Positions 1 through 8,494 of a stretch of DNA of 64,000 nucleotides are shown piece after piece. A program made the translations under genes and the position numbers. Under the pieces are notes generated by a model. That model was not told the DNA's origin. It saw only the letters and a program-made list of their open reading frames with translations, and made no database searches. Positions within the stretch are counted from its first letter, which is position 1; each line of letters starts with the position of its first letter. The DNA lies in contig CAZQGO010000005.1 of the NCBI GenBank assembly GCA_964593065.1, forward strand, positions 66,727-130,726. The letters run 5' to 3'. The DNA comes from CAZQGO01 sp964593065 (GTDB lineage: Bacteria > Oederibacteriota > JAAXVQ01).

Positions 1-339
1 CCGGATCACCCCCGCTTCGCGAAACCGTCCGGGCGACAGGCGGCGGGCGCGCAGAAAAGCGCGGGCGCTCCCGGGATCCAGCACACGTCCGGGAATCCGT
101 TCACGAAACATCCCCACCAGACGGTCCGCCAGCCGCTCGCCCGCCTCGGGCGCGCCGAGGGGCACGGCGAAGTCCAAGACGGCCACACTCCGCAGGCGTG
201 AAAAATCCACGGGTCCCGGCAGCGAAACGGGAAAGGAGACTTCGCCGGGCCAGGTCGCGCATCCCGCCGCGAGCAGGCAAATTCCGGCGGCGGCCGACAG
301 CCGCCGCGCGCCCGCTGCCGGCCGCCGGCTAGTCCTCAT
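1..339 (-). CDS. Putative lipoprotein, N-terminal part (runs off the window edge)
   Basis: An open frame of 113 codons starts at the ATG at 339 and is still open at base 1. The ATG overlaps the end of uvrC, so translational coupling is likely. The N-terminus has a basic stretch, a short hydrophobic core and a lipobox LAAGC with the acceptor Cys at residue 27. After the lipobox comes a segment reading SVAVLDFAVP followed by GERLADRLVGMF, which resembles the start of the CsgG/LpoB-type domains found in outer-membrane lipoproteins ('VAVLDF...G..LAD.L'). The family assignment is tentative because only the first third or so is visible. It is probably the last visible gene of the TPR-uvrB-uvrC run. 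Confidence 0.72.
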   Translation of the reverse strand, partial: MRTSRRPAAGARRLSAAAGICLLAAGCATWPGEVSFPVSLPGPVDFSRLRSVAVLDFAVPLGAPEAGERLADRLVGMFRERIPGRVLDPGSARAFLRARRLSPGRFREAGVIR

Positions 340-2206
340 CGTTCGGAAGGCCGCGGGTCTTGGGCCCGGGAAAAGGGCGGGAGACGCGCGGCCCGCTCTC
401 CAGCAGTCTGCGAATGCGGCGCGCCAGTTCGGGCCCGATGCCCTCCACCGCCGCCAGCTCCTCTTCCGGTACCTGCAGCAGTGCGTCCACGCTGCCGAAA
501 GTCCGCAGCAGCAGGCGGCGCTTGGCCGGGCCCACGCCCGGAATGCGGTCCAGGGCGGACACGCTCATGCGCAGGCTGCGCAGGCGGCGGTGATACGCGA
601 CCGCGAAGCGGTGAGCCTCGTCGCGCAGGCGCGTCAGGAAATGCAGGGACCCGCTGCGCTCCGGAAGCCGCAGGGGCCGGGCCTGCCCGGGCTGGTAGAT
701 TTCCTCGAAGGCTTTGGCCAGGCCGATGGCCGGGAGATGCGCCAGCGACAGTTCCTGCAGAACGGCCAAGGTGGCGGACAATTGCCCGGCGCCGCCGTCC
801 ACCACGACGAGATCCGGGACCGCTCCGCCTTCTTCCTTTAAGCGCCGGAAGCGCCGGTCCAGGACTTCCTGCAGCATGGCATAGTCGTTGGGCCCGGTTA
901 CGCCGCGGATGCGGTAGTGGCGGTACTGGGTTTTGTCCGGCCGGCCGTTTACGAACACCACCCGGGACCCGACCGCATCGGTGCCGGCGATATTGCTGAT
1001 GTCATAGGCCTCCACCCGCAGGGGCGGGCCCGGCAGGCCCAGCCGCTTGGCCAGGTCCGTGAGGGCCGCCAGGTCCTCGGCGTTCAGCTCCTGGGCCGCC
1101 CCGCCGGCGCTGTGCTTCAGAAACAGCCAGGCGTTGGTTTCCGCCAGCTTCACCAGGCGCCGGCCGTCCCCGGCGCGCGGAACGCGCAAGCGGACGCCGC
1201 CGCCCCGCCGCCCGGCGAGCCAGGCGCGCAGGACCTTTTCCGCGGCGGGATGGCCGGGCAGGAGAATCTCGGGCGGCACGGGCACGGAAAGAGAATAATA
1301 CTGGGTCAGAACCTGGGACAGAATTTCCTCGGCGGCGTCGGTGCCCACGTGTTGCAGCAGGAAGTGCCGGCGGCCCTCGAGGTTGCCCGCGCGCACGGTG
1401 AAGATCTCGACGGTGGCCGCCGCACCGTGGCGGGCCAAACCCACCGCATCCCGGTCCTCGCGTCCGGTGGAGGACAACAACGGCTTGTTGCGGATTTCGC
1501 TCAGCACGTTGATCTGGTCCCGCAGCTCCGCGGCGCGCTCGTACTCCTGGTTCTCGGACGCCCGGGCCATCTTGGCCTCCAATTCCGGCGTCAGCGGATC
1601 GCGCCCTCCCTGCAGGAAATCCAGCAGCGCCTGGACCCGGGCCGCGTAGGCTTCCGGCCCCTGGCGGCCCTGGCAGACCGCATCGCACTGTCCCATCTGG
1701 GCGTAGAGGCAGGGCCGCACGCGGCCGCCCTCCGCCTGGAACTCATGGCGGCACAGGCGCAGTCCGAAAGACAGGGACAGGAAACGGGCGGTCTGGGCCA
1801 GGGAACCCAGGAGGAAGGGGCCGAAATACTTGGCCTCGTCCGCGAAGGGCTTGCGGGTCATCAGCAGGCGGGGATAGGGTTCCTGGACCGTGAGCTTGAG
1901 ATAGGGATAGCTTTTGTCGTCCCGCATGAGGATGTTGTAGCGCGGGCGGTGCTTTTTGATGAGGTTGTATTCCAGGATCAGCGCCTGGACCTCGTTTTCC
2001 GTCACCAGGGTCTCGATGTTCGCCAGGCGCTGGACCAGGGCGAGGGTTTTCGGTTCGAGCTGCTCGGGCGGCCGGAAATAGGAGGCCAGGCGCTTTTTTA
2101 AGGAGACGGCCTTGCCGACATACAGGATGCGTCCCCCGGAATCGCGCATGAGGTAGACGCCGGGCAGATCCGGCGGATCCAGGCGGCGGAGGTCTTCGAG
2201 GTTCAT
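329..2206 (-). CDS. uvrC: UvrABC system protein C (excinuclease subunit)
   Basis: UvrC makes both incisions around a bulky DNA lesion after UvrB has been loaded. The 625-residue length is normal. Visible domains in order are: a GIY-YIG nuclease at about residues 14-92 (GVYLM, then ILYVGKA), a UVR motif for UvrB contact at about 203-238 (EYERAAELRDQI), the RNase H-like 5' nuclease from about 395 (EAYDISNIAGTDAVGS, later VVVDGGAGQL), and a helix-hairpin-helix pair near 554-605 (IPGVGPAKRR and VEGIGPELARR). It starts 7 bases after uvrB ends, so uvrB and uvrC are very probably cotranscribed. No key motif is missing. Confidence 0.97.
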   Translation of the reverse strand: MNLEDLRRLDPPDLPGVYLMRDSGGRILYVGKAVSLKKRLASYFRPPEQLEPKTLALVQRLANIETLVTENEVQALILEYNLIKKHRPRYNILMRDDKSYPYLKLTVQEPYPRLLMTRKPFADEAKYFGPFLLGSLAQTARFLSLSFGLRLCRHEFQAEGGRVRPCLYAQMGQCDAVCQGRQGPEAYAARVQALLDFLQGGRDPLTPELEAKMARASENQEYERAAELRDQINVLSEIRNKPLLSSTGREDRDAVGLARHGAAATVEIFTVRAGNLEGRRHFLLQHVGTDAAEEILSQVLTQYYSLSVPVPPEILLPGHPAAEKVLRAWLAGRRGGGVRLRVPRAGDGRRLVKLAETNAWLFLKHSAGGAAQELNAEDLAALTDLAKRLGLPGPPLRVEAYDISNIAGTDAVGSRVVFVNGRPDKTQYRHYRIRGVTGPNDYAMLQEVLDRRFRRLKEEGGAVPDLVVVDGGAGQLSATLAVLQELSLAHLPAIGLAKAFEEIYQPGQARPLRLPERSGSLHFLTRLRDEAHRFAVAYHRRLRSLRMSVSALDRIPGVGPAKRRLLLRTFGSVDALLQVPEEELAAVEGIGPELARRIRRLLESGPRVSRPFPGPKTRGLPNDED

Positions 2207-2213
2207 GACGGTT

Positions 2214-4313
2214 CTAAGGCCGTCCTTGCAGGCGCCGGGCCACGCGGCGTTCCACGGCCCGGGGAGGACGGAGCGGGTTGCGGCGCTTGCGCCGGGAACC
2301 GGGCCGGGGCGGCAGCACGGCTTGGGCGGGGTTCAGGTGGCGCAACTGGGCGGTCTGGTCCCGGAGCTCGGCCGCGCGCTCGAAATCGAGTTCGGCCGCG
2401 GCTTTCTTCATGGCCGCCTCGAGGGCCACGATGCGGCGCGGGATTTCCTCCGGCGTCAAATATTCGCCGGGAGCCTCTTCCGCCGTGGGCACGGTGAAAT
2501 AATCGGCCTCGTACACGGTTTCCAGGATGGAGCGGATGTTCTTGCGGATGCTTTCCGGGGTGATGTGGTGCTCCTGGTTGTAGGCCAGTTGTTTTTCGCG
2601 CCGCCGGTTGGTCTCCGAGATGGCGCGCTGCATGGAGTCCGTGAGATGGTCGGCGTACAGCACCACTTCCCCGCCCACGTGCCGGGCGGCGCGCCCGATG
2701 GTCTGCACCAGGGAGGTCGCGGAACGCAGGAAGCCCTCCTTGTCGGCGTCCAGGATCGCAACCAGCGAGACTTCCGGGATGTCCAGACCCTCCCGCAGAA
2801 GATTGATGCCCACCAGGCAGTCGAACTCGCCGGTGCGCAGGTCGCGGATGATCCGGACGCGCTCCAGCGTGTCGATGTCCGAGTGCAGATAGCGGACCCG
2901 GATCCCCATCTCGGCCAGGTACTGGGTCAGGTCCTCGNNNNNNNNNNCCATGCGCTTGGTCAGGGTGGTCACGAGCACCCGTTCCTTGCGCTCGGCCCGC
3001 TCCCGCACCATTCCCAGCAGGTGGTCCACCTGCCGGGCCACCGGCTGCACGGTCACCCGCGGGTCGACCAGGCCGGTGGGCCGGATGATCTGTTCCACGA
3101 TCCGGTCCTGGCTGCGCTGCAGTTCATAGGCGGACGGGGTCGCGGACACGAAAACCAGCTGCCGCATTTTCTGTTCGAACTCCTGGAAATACAGCGGCCG
3201 GTTGTCGAAGGCCGAGGGCAGGCGAAAGCCGTACTCGACCAAGGGCACTTTGCGCGAGTGGTCGCCGTTGTGCATGCCGCGCAGCTGGGGCACCGTCACG
3301 TGGGATTCGTCGATGACCACCAGGGCGTCCGGCGGCAGGTAATCCAGGAGGGTGTAGGCGGGCTGGCCGGGAGCCCGGCCGTCCAAGTGCCGGGAATAAT
3401 TCTCAATGCCCTGGCAGTAGCCGAGCTCGCGGATCATCTCGAGGTCGAATTCCGTCCGGCGCCGGAGGCGCTGGGCTTCGAGCGGTTTGCCCGCCCGCTC
3501 CAGTTCCGGCACGCGCTGCTCCAGCTCCCGGCGGATGGACTGGATCGCGCGTTCGATCTGTTCGTGCGGCATGACATAATGGCGGGCGGCGTACACGGGC
3601 AGAACCGTCACGGCCTGCAGGACGTTCCCGGACAAGGGTTCGATGCGCGTGATTTTCTCGAGGGTGTTTCCGAAAAACTCCAGGCGGTAGGCGTTTTCCT
3701 CGTAAGCCGGGAAGAGTTCGACCACGTCGCCCTTCACCCGGAAGCGGCCGCGGAAGAAATCCACGTCGCCGCGGGTATACTGCAGCTCCACCAGGCGGTG
3801 CAGCAGCGCTTCACGCCCGATCGGCTCGCCCTGCGCCAGGCGCAGGTACATGCTGCGGTAGGTTTCCGGGGAACCGATGCCGAATATGCAGGAGACCGAC
3901 GCCACCACCAGCGTATCCCGGCGGGTCAGCAGGGCGTGGGTCGCCTCCAGGCGCAGGCGGTCCAGCTCCTCGTTGATCGCCGCGTCCTTTTCGATGTAGG
4001 TGTCCGTGTTGGGCAGATAGGCCTCGGGCTGGTAGTAATCGTAGTAGGAAACAAAATAGGAGACGGCGTTTTCGGGAAAGAACTCCTTGAACTCGCCGTA
4101 GAGCTGGGCGGCCAGGGTCTTGTTGTGGGAGATGACCAGGGTGGGACGCTGCAGCCGCTCCACCACGTTGGCGATGGTGTAGGTCTTGCCCGAGCCGGTC
4201 ACCCCCAGCAGGGTCACGGCCGGCGCCCCCTGGCGCAGGGCGCGTTCCAGGGCGCCGATGGCTTGCGGCTGGTCGCCGCTGGGTTGATATTCGGAGCGAA
4301 GTTTGAAGGGCAT
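2214..4313 (-). CDS. uvrB: UvrABC system protein B (damage-recognition helicase), interrupted by a 10-N assembly gap
   Basis: UvrB verifies the lesion in nucleotide excision repair and recruits UvrC. Walker A is GVTGSGKT at residues 37-44, the aromatic beta-hairpin YYDYYQPEAY lies near 92-101, the Walker B DESH box is near 334, and a C-terminal UVR motif (FERAAELRDQ) is near 640. A 10-N run falls near residue 455, after KRM and before EDL. UvrB proteins read RMAEDL here, so the real missing sequence is probably one base. The nominal 699 residues are therefore about three too many. The gene is 22 bp downstream of the TPR gene and directly upstream of uvrC. Confidence 0.96.
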   Translation of the reverse strand: MPFKLRSEYQPSGDQPQAIGALERALRQGAPAVTLLGVTGSGKTYTIANVVERLQRPTLVISHNKTLAAQLYGEFKEFFPENAVSYFVSYYDYYQPEAYLPNTDTYIEKDAAINEELDRLRLEATHALLTRRDTLVVASVSCIFGIGSPETYRSMYLRLAQGEPIGREALLHRLVELQYTRGDVDFFRGRFRVKGDVVELFPAYEENAYRLEFFGNTLEKITRIEPLSGNVLQAVTVLPVYAARHYVMPHEQIERAIQSIRRELEQRVPELERAGKPLEAQRLRRRTEFDLEMIRELGYCQGIENYSRHLDGRAPGQPAYTLLDYLPPDALVVIDESHVTVPQLRGMHNGDHSRKVPLVEYGFRLPSAFDNRPLYFQEFEQKMRQLVFVSATPSAYELQRSQDRIVEQIIRPTGLVDPRVTVQPVARQVDHLLGMVRERAERKERVLVTTLTKRMXXXXEDLTQYLAEMGIRVRYLHSDIDTLERVRIIRDLRTGEFDCLVGINLLREGLDIPEVSLVAILDADKEGFLRSATSLVQTIGRAARHVGGEVVLYADHLTDSMQRAISETNRRREKQLAYNQEHHITPESIRKNIRSILETVYEADYFTVPTAEEAPGEYLTPEEIPRRIVALEAAMKKAAAELDFERAAELRDQTAQLRHLNPAQAVLPPRPGSRRKRRNPLRPPRAVERRVARRLQGRP
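2938..2947. other. Assembly gap (10 N) inside uvrB
   Basis: Ten N bases interrupt uvrB. On the coding strand the flanks are ATGG and CGAGGAC. Inserting a single C gives ATG GCC GAG GAC (Met-Ala-Glu-Asp), the sequence expected for UvrB, so the gap most likely stands for one unresolved base. Confidence 0.85.
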
Positions 4314-4335
4314 GCCGTACGCGTCCCGTCCGGAA

Positions 4336-5511
4336 CTAGAACTGCTTTTTTTCGAAGATTTTCTGAAGCAATCCCCGGACGTCCCGGTTTTGCGGGTCCA
4401 TTTCCAGAATTCGCTGGCACAGGCGCATCGCGTCGGCGAGGAGGTTCTGCTGGATGTACATGGATGCTTGGGTCAGCAGCACGTGAATTTCCTGTTCAGG
4501 CTGTCCGGCCTGGCTGCCGGTGTCGGCCGCCCGCGGGCCGGCGGCGGTTTCCGGCCCCGCCGGATCCTGCCCCTGGTCGCGGCTCCGTTCCCGTTCGCGG
4601 CGATCCTCGACCGCGCGCCGGAGCTTGGCTTCCGCCTCGAGGCGTAGTTTATCCAAGGCCTGCTGGTCCCCGTCCCCGGACGCGGGCGGCGCCGGCGCCG
4701 CGGGCGCAGCCGCCGGTTTTTCCTTGGCCTGGTGTTTGGCGTGGTCCAGCCGCTTTTTGTCCTCGGCCTCCACCCGGTTCCAGATCTCCCGGGCCTTGTC
4801 CTGCTGGGATATTTTCCGGTAGAGGCCGTGCAGCTTGTTGCGGGCGTTTTCGTCTCCGGGCTGGAAGCGTAAAATGGTGATGTAGGCCTCGACCGCCTCG
4901 TCCCACGACTGCTTCTTCTCGTTGAGTTCCGCCAACACGTAGAGGTTTTTCACCAGTTCTTCCCGTTTCAGGGGCCCTTCGCCTGCGGCGGCCTCCGCTT
5001 CCCGGGGGCTCGCGGCCGGGGCGGGCGCCGCGCCCGTTCCGGGGGGACCCGCCTGCTTGCGCCGTTCGATTTCCGCCAGTTTTTCCTTGACCACGGGATG
5101 ATCGGGAATCCTTTCCGCTAAGCGTTCGCAGATCTCCAGGGCGTGCTTGACGGATCCCCGCCGCAGCAGGTCGTCGAGTTCGACCATGCGCACGCGCACC
5201 ACTTCCTCGATTTTCTCCCGCGCTTCCCTCGAGTTGGGATCCAGCCGGAGGACTCCGTGGTAGGCCTGCAGGGCCTTGTCGAATTGATTGGTGGCGCTGA
5301 GCAGGCTGGCCGCGTGCATGAACTCCCGGATGGCCTCGCCCTTCTCGTTCTTATGGATGTAGATCTCGGCCAGCATGTTGTGCACCAGGAAATCCAGGGG
5401 ATCGATGTCGAGGAGTTTTTTATATTCCTCCAGCGCCCGATCCCAGTTCCCGGAGCGGAAATAATTATAGGCGACTTTGACGATTATGCGTTTTTCTTCC
5501 TGCTCGGCCAT
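4336..5511 (-). CDS. Cytoplasmic tetratricopeptide repeat protein
   Basis: A 391-residue protein with no signal peptide. The N-terminal third has TPR-type helical pairs (YFRSGNWDRALEEYKKLL, then QFDKALQAYHGVLRLDPNS). There is an Ala/Pro-rich linker near residues 155-180, further TPRs (SWDEAVEAYITILRFQPG), a charged low-complexity stretch near 240-325, and a last TPR-like pair at the C-terminus (ADAMRLCQRILEMDPQN). TPR proteins usually scaffold other proteins and no partner can be named. It is the first gene of a run with uvrB and uvrC, which start 22 bp downstream. The ATG at 5511 lies about 30 bp from a TATAAT box on the same strand. Confidence 0.85.
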   Translation of the reverse strand: MAEQEEKRIIVKVAYNYFRSGNWDRALEEYKKLLDIDPLDFLVHNMLAEIYIHKNEKGEAIREFMHAASLLSATNQFDKALQAYHGVLRLDPNSREAREKIEEVVRVRMVELDDLLRRGSVKHALEICERLAERIPDHPVVKEKLAEIERRKQAGPPGTGAAPAPAASPREAEAAAGEGPLKREELVKNLYVLAELNEKKQSWDEAVEAYITILRFQPGDENARNKLHGLYRKISQQDKAREIWNRVEAEDKKRLDHAKHQAKEKPAAAPAAPAPPASGDGDQQALDKLRLEAEAKLRRAVEDRRERERSRDQGQDPAGPETAAGPRAADTGSQAGQPEQEIHVLLTQASMYIQQNLLADAMRLCQRILEMDPQNRDVRGLLQKIFEKKQF

Positions 5512-5543
5512 GGGGTCACTCGCGCTTCCGGATTGGGTGTTCG

Positions 5544-5572
5544 ATTATACCCGCACGCCACGCCCTCCGCAA
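5544..5572 (-). promoter_or_regulatory. Sigma70-type promoter for the TPR-uvrB-uvrC run
   Basis: On the minus strand, TTGCGG at 5572-5567 is followed after 17 bp by a perfect TATAAT at 5549-5544, about 30 bp upstream of the TPR start. The -35 matches the consensus only in TTG. It is arranged back to back with the cvpA promoter. Confidence 0.6.
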
Positions 5573-5591
5573 TGCTGAAAATCGCGGCGTA

Positions 5592-5621
5592 TTGACAGCG
5601 GGAAACGGCGGGTGTTAGGAT
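5592..5621 (+). promoter_or_regulatory. Sigma70-type promoter for cvpA
   Basis: A perfect TTGACA at 5592-5597 is followed after 18 bp by TAGGAT at 5616-5621 (4 of 6 consensus bases). A GGAGG ribosome-binding sequence and the cvpA ATG at 5644 follow. Confidence 0.65.
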
Positions 5622-5643
5622 AGACCCGCGGAGGCGGTCGTTT

Positions 5644-6138
5644 ATGAATGCTCTGGACATCGGCATCGTGGTCTGGACGGCCCTGGGCTTCATCCTGGGC
5701 TGGCGCTTCCGGGCCATTTCGCTCGTCTCCCTGCTCCTGGCCTTGTCGGCCGGCGTGCTGGCCGGCAACCGCTTCCAGGCCCAAGCCCAGGCCTGGTACG
5801 ACCACCTGCCCCCGGCCCTGGCCGCCTGCTTGGGCTGGCTGACCCCGTTCACGGCCGTGGCGCTGGCCGTGCTGCTGGTCGGGGCCCTGCTCTCGGGGAT
5901 GATCAGAACCCTGCGTCTGAAATGGCTCGACCAGCTCGCCGGCGCCCTGCTGGGCACGGTGTTCGCGCTCTTTCTGCTTCTGGCCGGGCTGAGCCTTTTC
6001 GCACCCCTGGAAAAAATTGCCCACCTGCGCTGGGTGGAAAATTCCCGCCTGGCCGGCTCGCTGCTGGCCGTGTCCCGGCCGTGGCTGGAGCAGAGCCTGG
6101 AAATCCTGCCGCGCCTCCAACCGACCGTCCGGCCCTAG
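5644..6138 (+). CDS. cvpA: CvpA family membrane protein
   Basis: A 164-residue polytopic protein with about four hydrophobic segments: residues 5-22, 24-45, a stretch around 65-88 and one around 98-122. The start MNALDIGIVVWTALGFILGW and the four-helix layout match the CvpA/colicin V production family, an inner-membrane family whose biochemical role is unsettled and which has been linked to envelope stress tolerance. GGAGG lies 9 bp upstream of the ATG. It is one of only a few genes on the plus strand here. It ends 32 bp before the convergent pheS. In many bacteria cvpA is found near pheT-zapA-mutS2, so its position beside pheS may be a remnant of that order. Confidence 0.85.
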   Translation: MNALDIGIVVWTALGFILGWRFRAISLVSLLLALSAGVLAGNRFQAQAQAWYDHLPPALAACLGWLTPFTAVALAVLLVGALLSGMIRTLRLKWLDQLAGALLGTVFALFLLLAGLSLFAPLEKIAHLRWVENSRLAGSLLAVSRPWLEQSLEILPRLQPTVRP

Positions 6139-6170
6139 CCCGCCTCCGGCCCGGGCGCGGAAGCCGGCGT

Positions 6171-7184
6171 TTAAAACTGCTCCAGGAAGCGCAAGTCGTT
6201 TTCGAAGAAATGATGCAGGTTGTCCACGCCGTATTTCAGCATGGCCACTCTTTCCACGCCCATCCCGAAAGCAAAGCCCGTGTAGCGCTCCGGATCAATC
6301 CGGCCGCAGCGCAGGACCGCGGGATGAACCATGCCCGCGCCCAGGATCTCCAACCAGCCCGTGCCTTTGCACAGGCCGCAGCCGCGGCCGCGGCATTTCA
6401 CGCAGGACATATCCACCTCGGCCGAAGGCTCGGTGAAGGGGAAAAAACTCGAACGGAACCGCAGGACCGCTTCCTGGCCGAACATGCGCTTGACGAACAG
6501 GGTCAGCACCGCCTTGAGATGGGTGAACGAGACGCCCACGTCCACCATCAGTCCCTCCACCTGGTGGAACATGGGGGAATGGGTCGCATCGTCGTCGCAG
6601 CGGTAGGTTTTCCCCGGCATGATGGCCCGGATGGGGGGCGCCTGCCGTTCCATCAGGCGCACCTGGACCGGAGAAGTATGCGTCCGCAAAAGCACCTCGT
6701 CGGTGATGAAAAACGTGTCGTGCATGTCCCGGGCGGGGTGGTCGGGCGGAAAATTCATGGCCGTGAAATTGTAATATTCCAACTCCACTTCGGGCCCCTC
6801 GGCCACGGCGAATCCCAGGGAGTTGAAGATGCTTTCGATCTCCAGCAGGGTCTGGTTGAGAATATGGAGCCTGCCCAAGGCCGCGGGTCTGCCCGGCAGG
6901 GTGGGGTCCGCGAGGACCGCCGGGTTTTCCTGCCAGCGGGTCCTTTTCAATTCGGCCTGGCGCGCGGCCAGCAGCTCGGTCAGCCTGGCCTTGGCCTCGT
7001 TGGCCGCGCGGCCGGCCTCGCGTTTCAAGTCGTCCGGCAGATCCTTGAGGGCGTGCAGCAGCTGTGTGAGCCGCCCCTTGCGGCCCAGGAGCTGAATCCG
7101 CAGGTTTTCCAGGGCTTCCAGGTCCACGGCCTGCCGCAGGGCGGTTTGTCCCTCTTCAACGATTTTTTTCAGCTGTTCGAGCAC
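6171..7184 (-). CDS. pheS: Phenylalanine--tRNA ligase alpha subunit
   Basis: This is the catalytic subunit of the (alpha-beta)2 class II synthetase. An N-terminal coiled-coil region (about residues 1-85) precedes the class II core: HTSPVQVRLM, FHQVEGLMVD and the motif 3 signature GFAFGMGVERVAML. The chosen start is the GTG at 7184: GGGAGG lies 6 bp upstream, and the protein then begins VLEQLKKIVEEG as expected and has 337 residues. An ATG at 7238 is also in frame but would sit deep inside the upstream methyltransferase gene. Even from the GTG the two genes overlap by 29 bp. pheT, normally adjacent, is absent: downstream lies convergent cvpA. Confidence 0.95.
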   Translation of the reverse strand: MLEQLKKIVEEGQTALRQAVDLEALENLRIQLLGRKGRLTQLLHALKDLPDDLKREAGRAANEAKARLTELLAARQAELKRTRWQENPAVLADPTLPGRPAALGRLHILNQTLLEIESIFNSLGFAVAEGPEVELEYYNFTAMNFPPDHPARDMHDTFFITDEVLLRTHTSPVQVRLMERQAPPIRAIMPGKTYRCDDDATHSPMFHQVEGLMVDVGVSFTHLKAVLTLFVKRMFGQEAVLRFRSSFFPFTEPSAEVDMSCVKCRGRGCGLCKGTGWLEILGAGMVHPAVLRCGRIDPERYTGFAFGMGVERVAMLKYGVDNLHHFFENDLRFLEQF

Positions 7185-8013
7185 GGGTATCCTCCCGGTT
7201 CCGGGTTGCGGCCTGTCGGCGCTGGCGTACGCCTTCATACAGGATGATGGAGCCCGCGATCCCGACGTTTAAGGATTCCGTTCCCCCCGGCATGGGCACA
7301 TGGACGTGATGGTCGCACGCCCGGATCCATTCCGCCTTCAAGCCTCCGCCTTCGTTGCCTAAGACCAGCAAAAAGGGCACGGTCAGGTCAAAAACCGTGT
7401 AGGGCCTGCCCCCCCTGGGCACGGCGGCCAGGGTCTGAATGCCGCGTTCCCGGCAGCCGCGGAGGACTTCCTGCGGATCCGCCTGTTCCAGCACCGGCAG
7501 CCGCAGGGCCGTCCCGGCCGAAGCCCGCAACAACTTGGGAGAAGCGGCCTCGGCGCAACCTGTGCCCAGCCACGCGCCGGACCCTCCCGCCGCGGCCAGC
7601 GTCCGCAGCAAGGCGCCCAGATTGCCGGGATCCTGCAAGGCCACCGCCAGCAGACCCATGAACGCCGCGCGCCCGGAGGTTTCCCACAGGGCCTCGGCGC
7701 GCCATTGGGGACGCCGGATGACGGCCGCGCTGCCGGCCGGATTCTCCGTCAGCGAGAGGATTTCGAGCTGCCGGGAAGTGACGATGTAAGCCGGGATGCC
7801 GGCCGCGCCCAGCCGGTGAAGCAGATCCGGGCGGCGGCGCCAGAAATCCGATTCACCCAGCACCGCCTCGAAACGCCCTCCCTGCCGCAGGGCTTCGTCC
7901 ACCAAGCGCTCTCCCTCCAAGAGGGTCAGACCGCGCTGGAGGCGCTCCCGCTTGGTCCGCAGGGCGCGGTAGAGGTTGAAGCGGTTTTTGGAAATCGGCG
8001 TCAGAGCAGGCAG
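7156..8013 (-). CDS. TrmH/SpoU family RNA 2'-O-methyltransferase
   Basis: A SPOUT methyltransferase that uses S-adenosylmethionine to methylate a ribose 2'-OH of rRNA or tRNA; the target cannot be told. SpoU motifs are clear: NLGALLRTLAAAGGS (motif 1), PFLLVLGNEGGGL (motif 2) and VPMPGGTESLNVGIAGSIIL (motif 3). The substrate-binding N-terminus typical of RlmB-like proteins (ISKNRFNLYRAL, then LLEGERLVDEA) lies upstream of the first ordinary start codon, so I extend the gene to a CTG at 8013 with GAGGAG 7 bp upstream, which overlaps the rplT stop. This gives 285 residues. A TTG at 7920 would remove part of the conserved N-terminal domain. It is located between rplT and pheS. Confidence 0.88.
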   Translation of the reverse strand: MPALTPISKNRFNLYRALRTKRERLQRGLTLLEGERLVDEALRQGGRFEAVLGESDFWRRRPDLLHRLGAAGIPAYIVTSRQLEILSLTENPAGSAAVIRRPQWRAEALWETSGRAAFMGLLAVALQDPGNLGALLRTLAAAGGSGAWLGTGCAEAASPKLLRASAGTALRLPVLEQADPQEVLRGCRERGIQTLAAVPRGGRPYTVFDLTVPFLLVLGNEGGGLKAEWIRACDHHVHVPMPGGTESLNVGIAGSIILYEGVRQRRQAATRNREDTRARTAEKNR

Positions 8014-8024
8014 GGTCGGGCTCC

Positions 8025-8384
8025 TCAGGCCGCCAAGGCCTGTTTGGCCAAAGCCGCGATGTGCGAAAACGCCTTGGCATCGGTCACGGCCAATTCCGCC
8101 AGCACCTTGCGGTCGATCGCCACCTGGGCGCTTTTTAGGCCCCGGATGAACTGGGAATACGACAAACCGTTTTCCCTGGCCGCGGCATTGATGCGCACGA
8201 TCCAGAGTCCCCGAAAATCCCTTTTCCGGTTGCGGCGGTCCCGCGTGGCGTATTTCAGGCTGTGCCGGACCTGTTCGTGGGCCAGTTGAAACTGGTTTTT
8301 TTTCGCGCCCCAGTAACCGCGCGCGCGTTTGAAGACCTTTTTCTTGCGGGAGCGGCTGGTCTTGCCCCCTTTGACTCGCGACAT
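8025..8384 (-). CDS. rplT: 50S ribosomal protein L20
   Basis: 119 residues, the usual length. The basic N-terminus (RVKGGKTSRSRKKKVFKRA), then ARGYWGAKKN and the RDRRNRKRDFRGLWIVRINA block are diagnostic. L20 binds 23S rRNA early in large-subunit assembly and in many bacteria represses its own operon through the mRNA. A strong GGAGG lies 9 bp upstream of the ATG. Third gene of infC-rpmI-rplT. The stop codon overlaps the ribosome-binding site of the methyltransferase gene. Confidence 0.98.
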   Translation of the reverse strand: MSRVKGGKTSRSRKKKVFKRARGYWGAKKNQFQLAHEQVRHSLKYATRDRRNRKRDFRGLWIVRINAAARENGLSYSQFIRGLKSAQVAIDRKVLAELAVTDAKAFSHIAALAKQALAA

Positions 8385-8494
8385 AGCTGATTCTCCTCCC
8401 TCACGCCCTGAATTCTTGTTCCCAAACCCGGTCTAGTGCCTCTCCGGCGGACACCCGGCCGGACGAGGGCACCGCGTCCCGGCTGCATGGTGCC

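Noticed and set aside
1..188. 60-residue minus-strand frame at the left edge
   Set aside because: Wrong frame: the frame with a lipobox and VAVLDF motif starting at 339 is clearly the coding one.
2205..4880. Long plus-strand open frame opposite uvrB and the TPR gene
   Set aside because: Antisense of conserved genes; composition (Gly/Arg/His/Gln rich) is that of a GC-driven shadow, with no recognisable domain.
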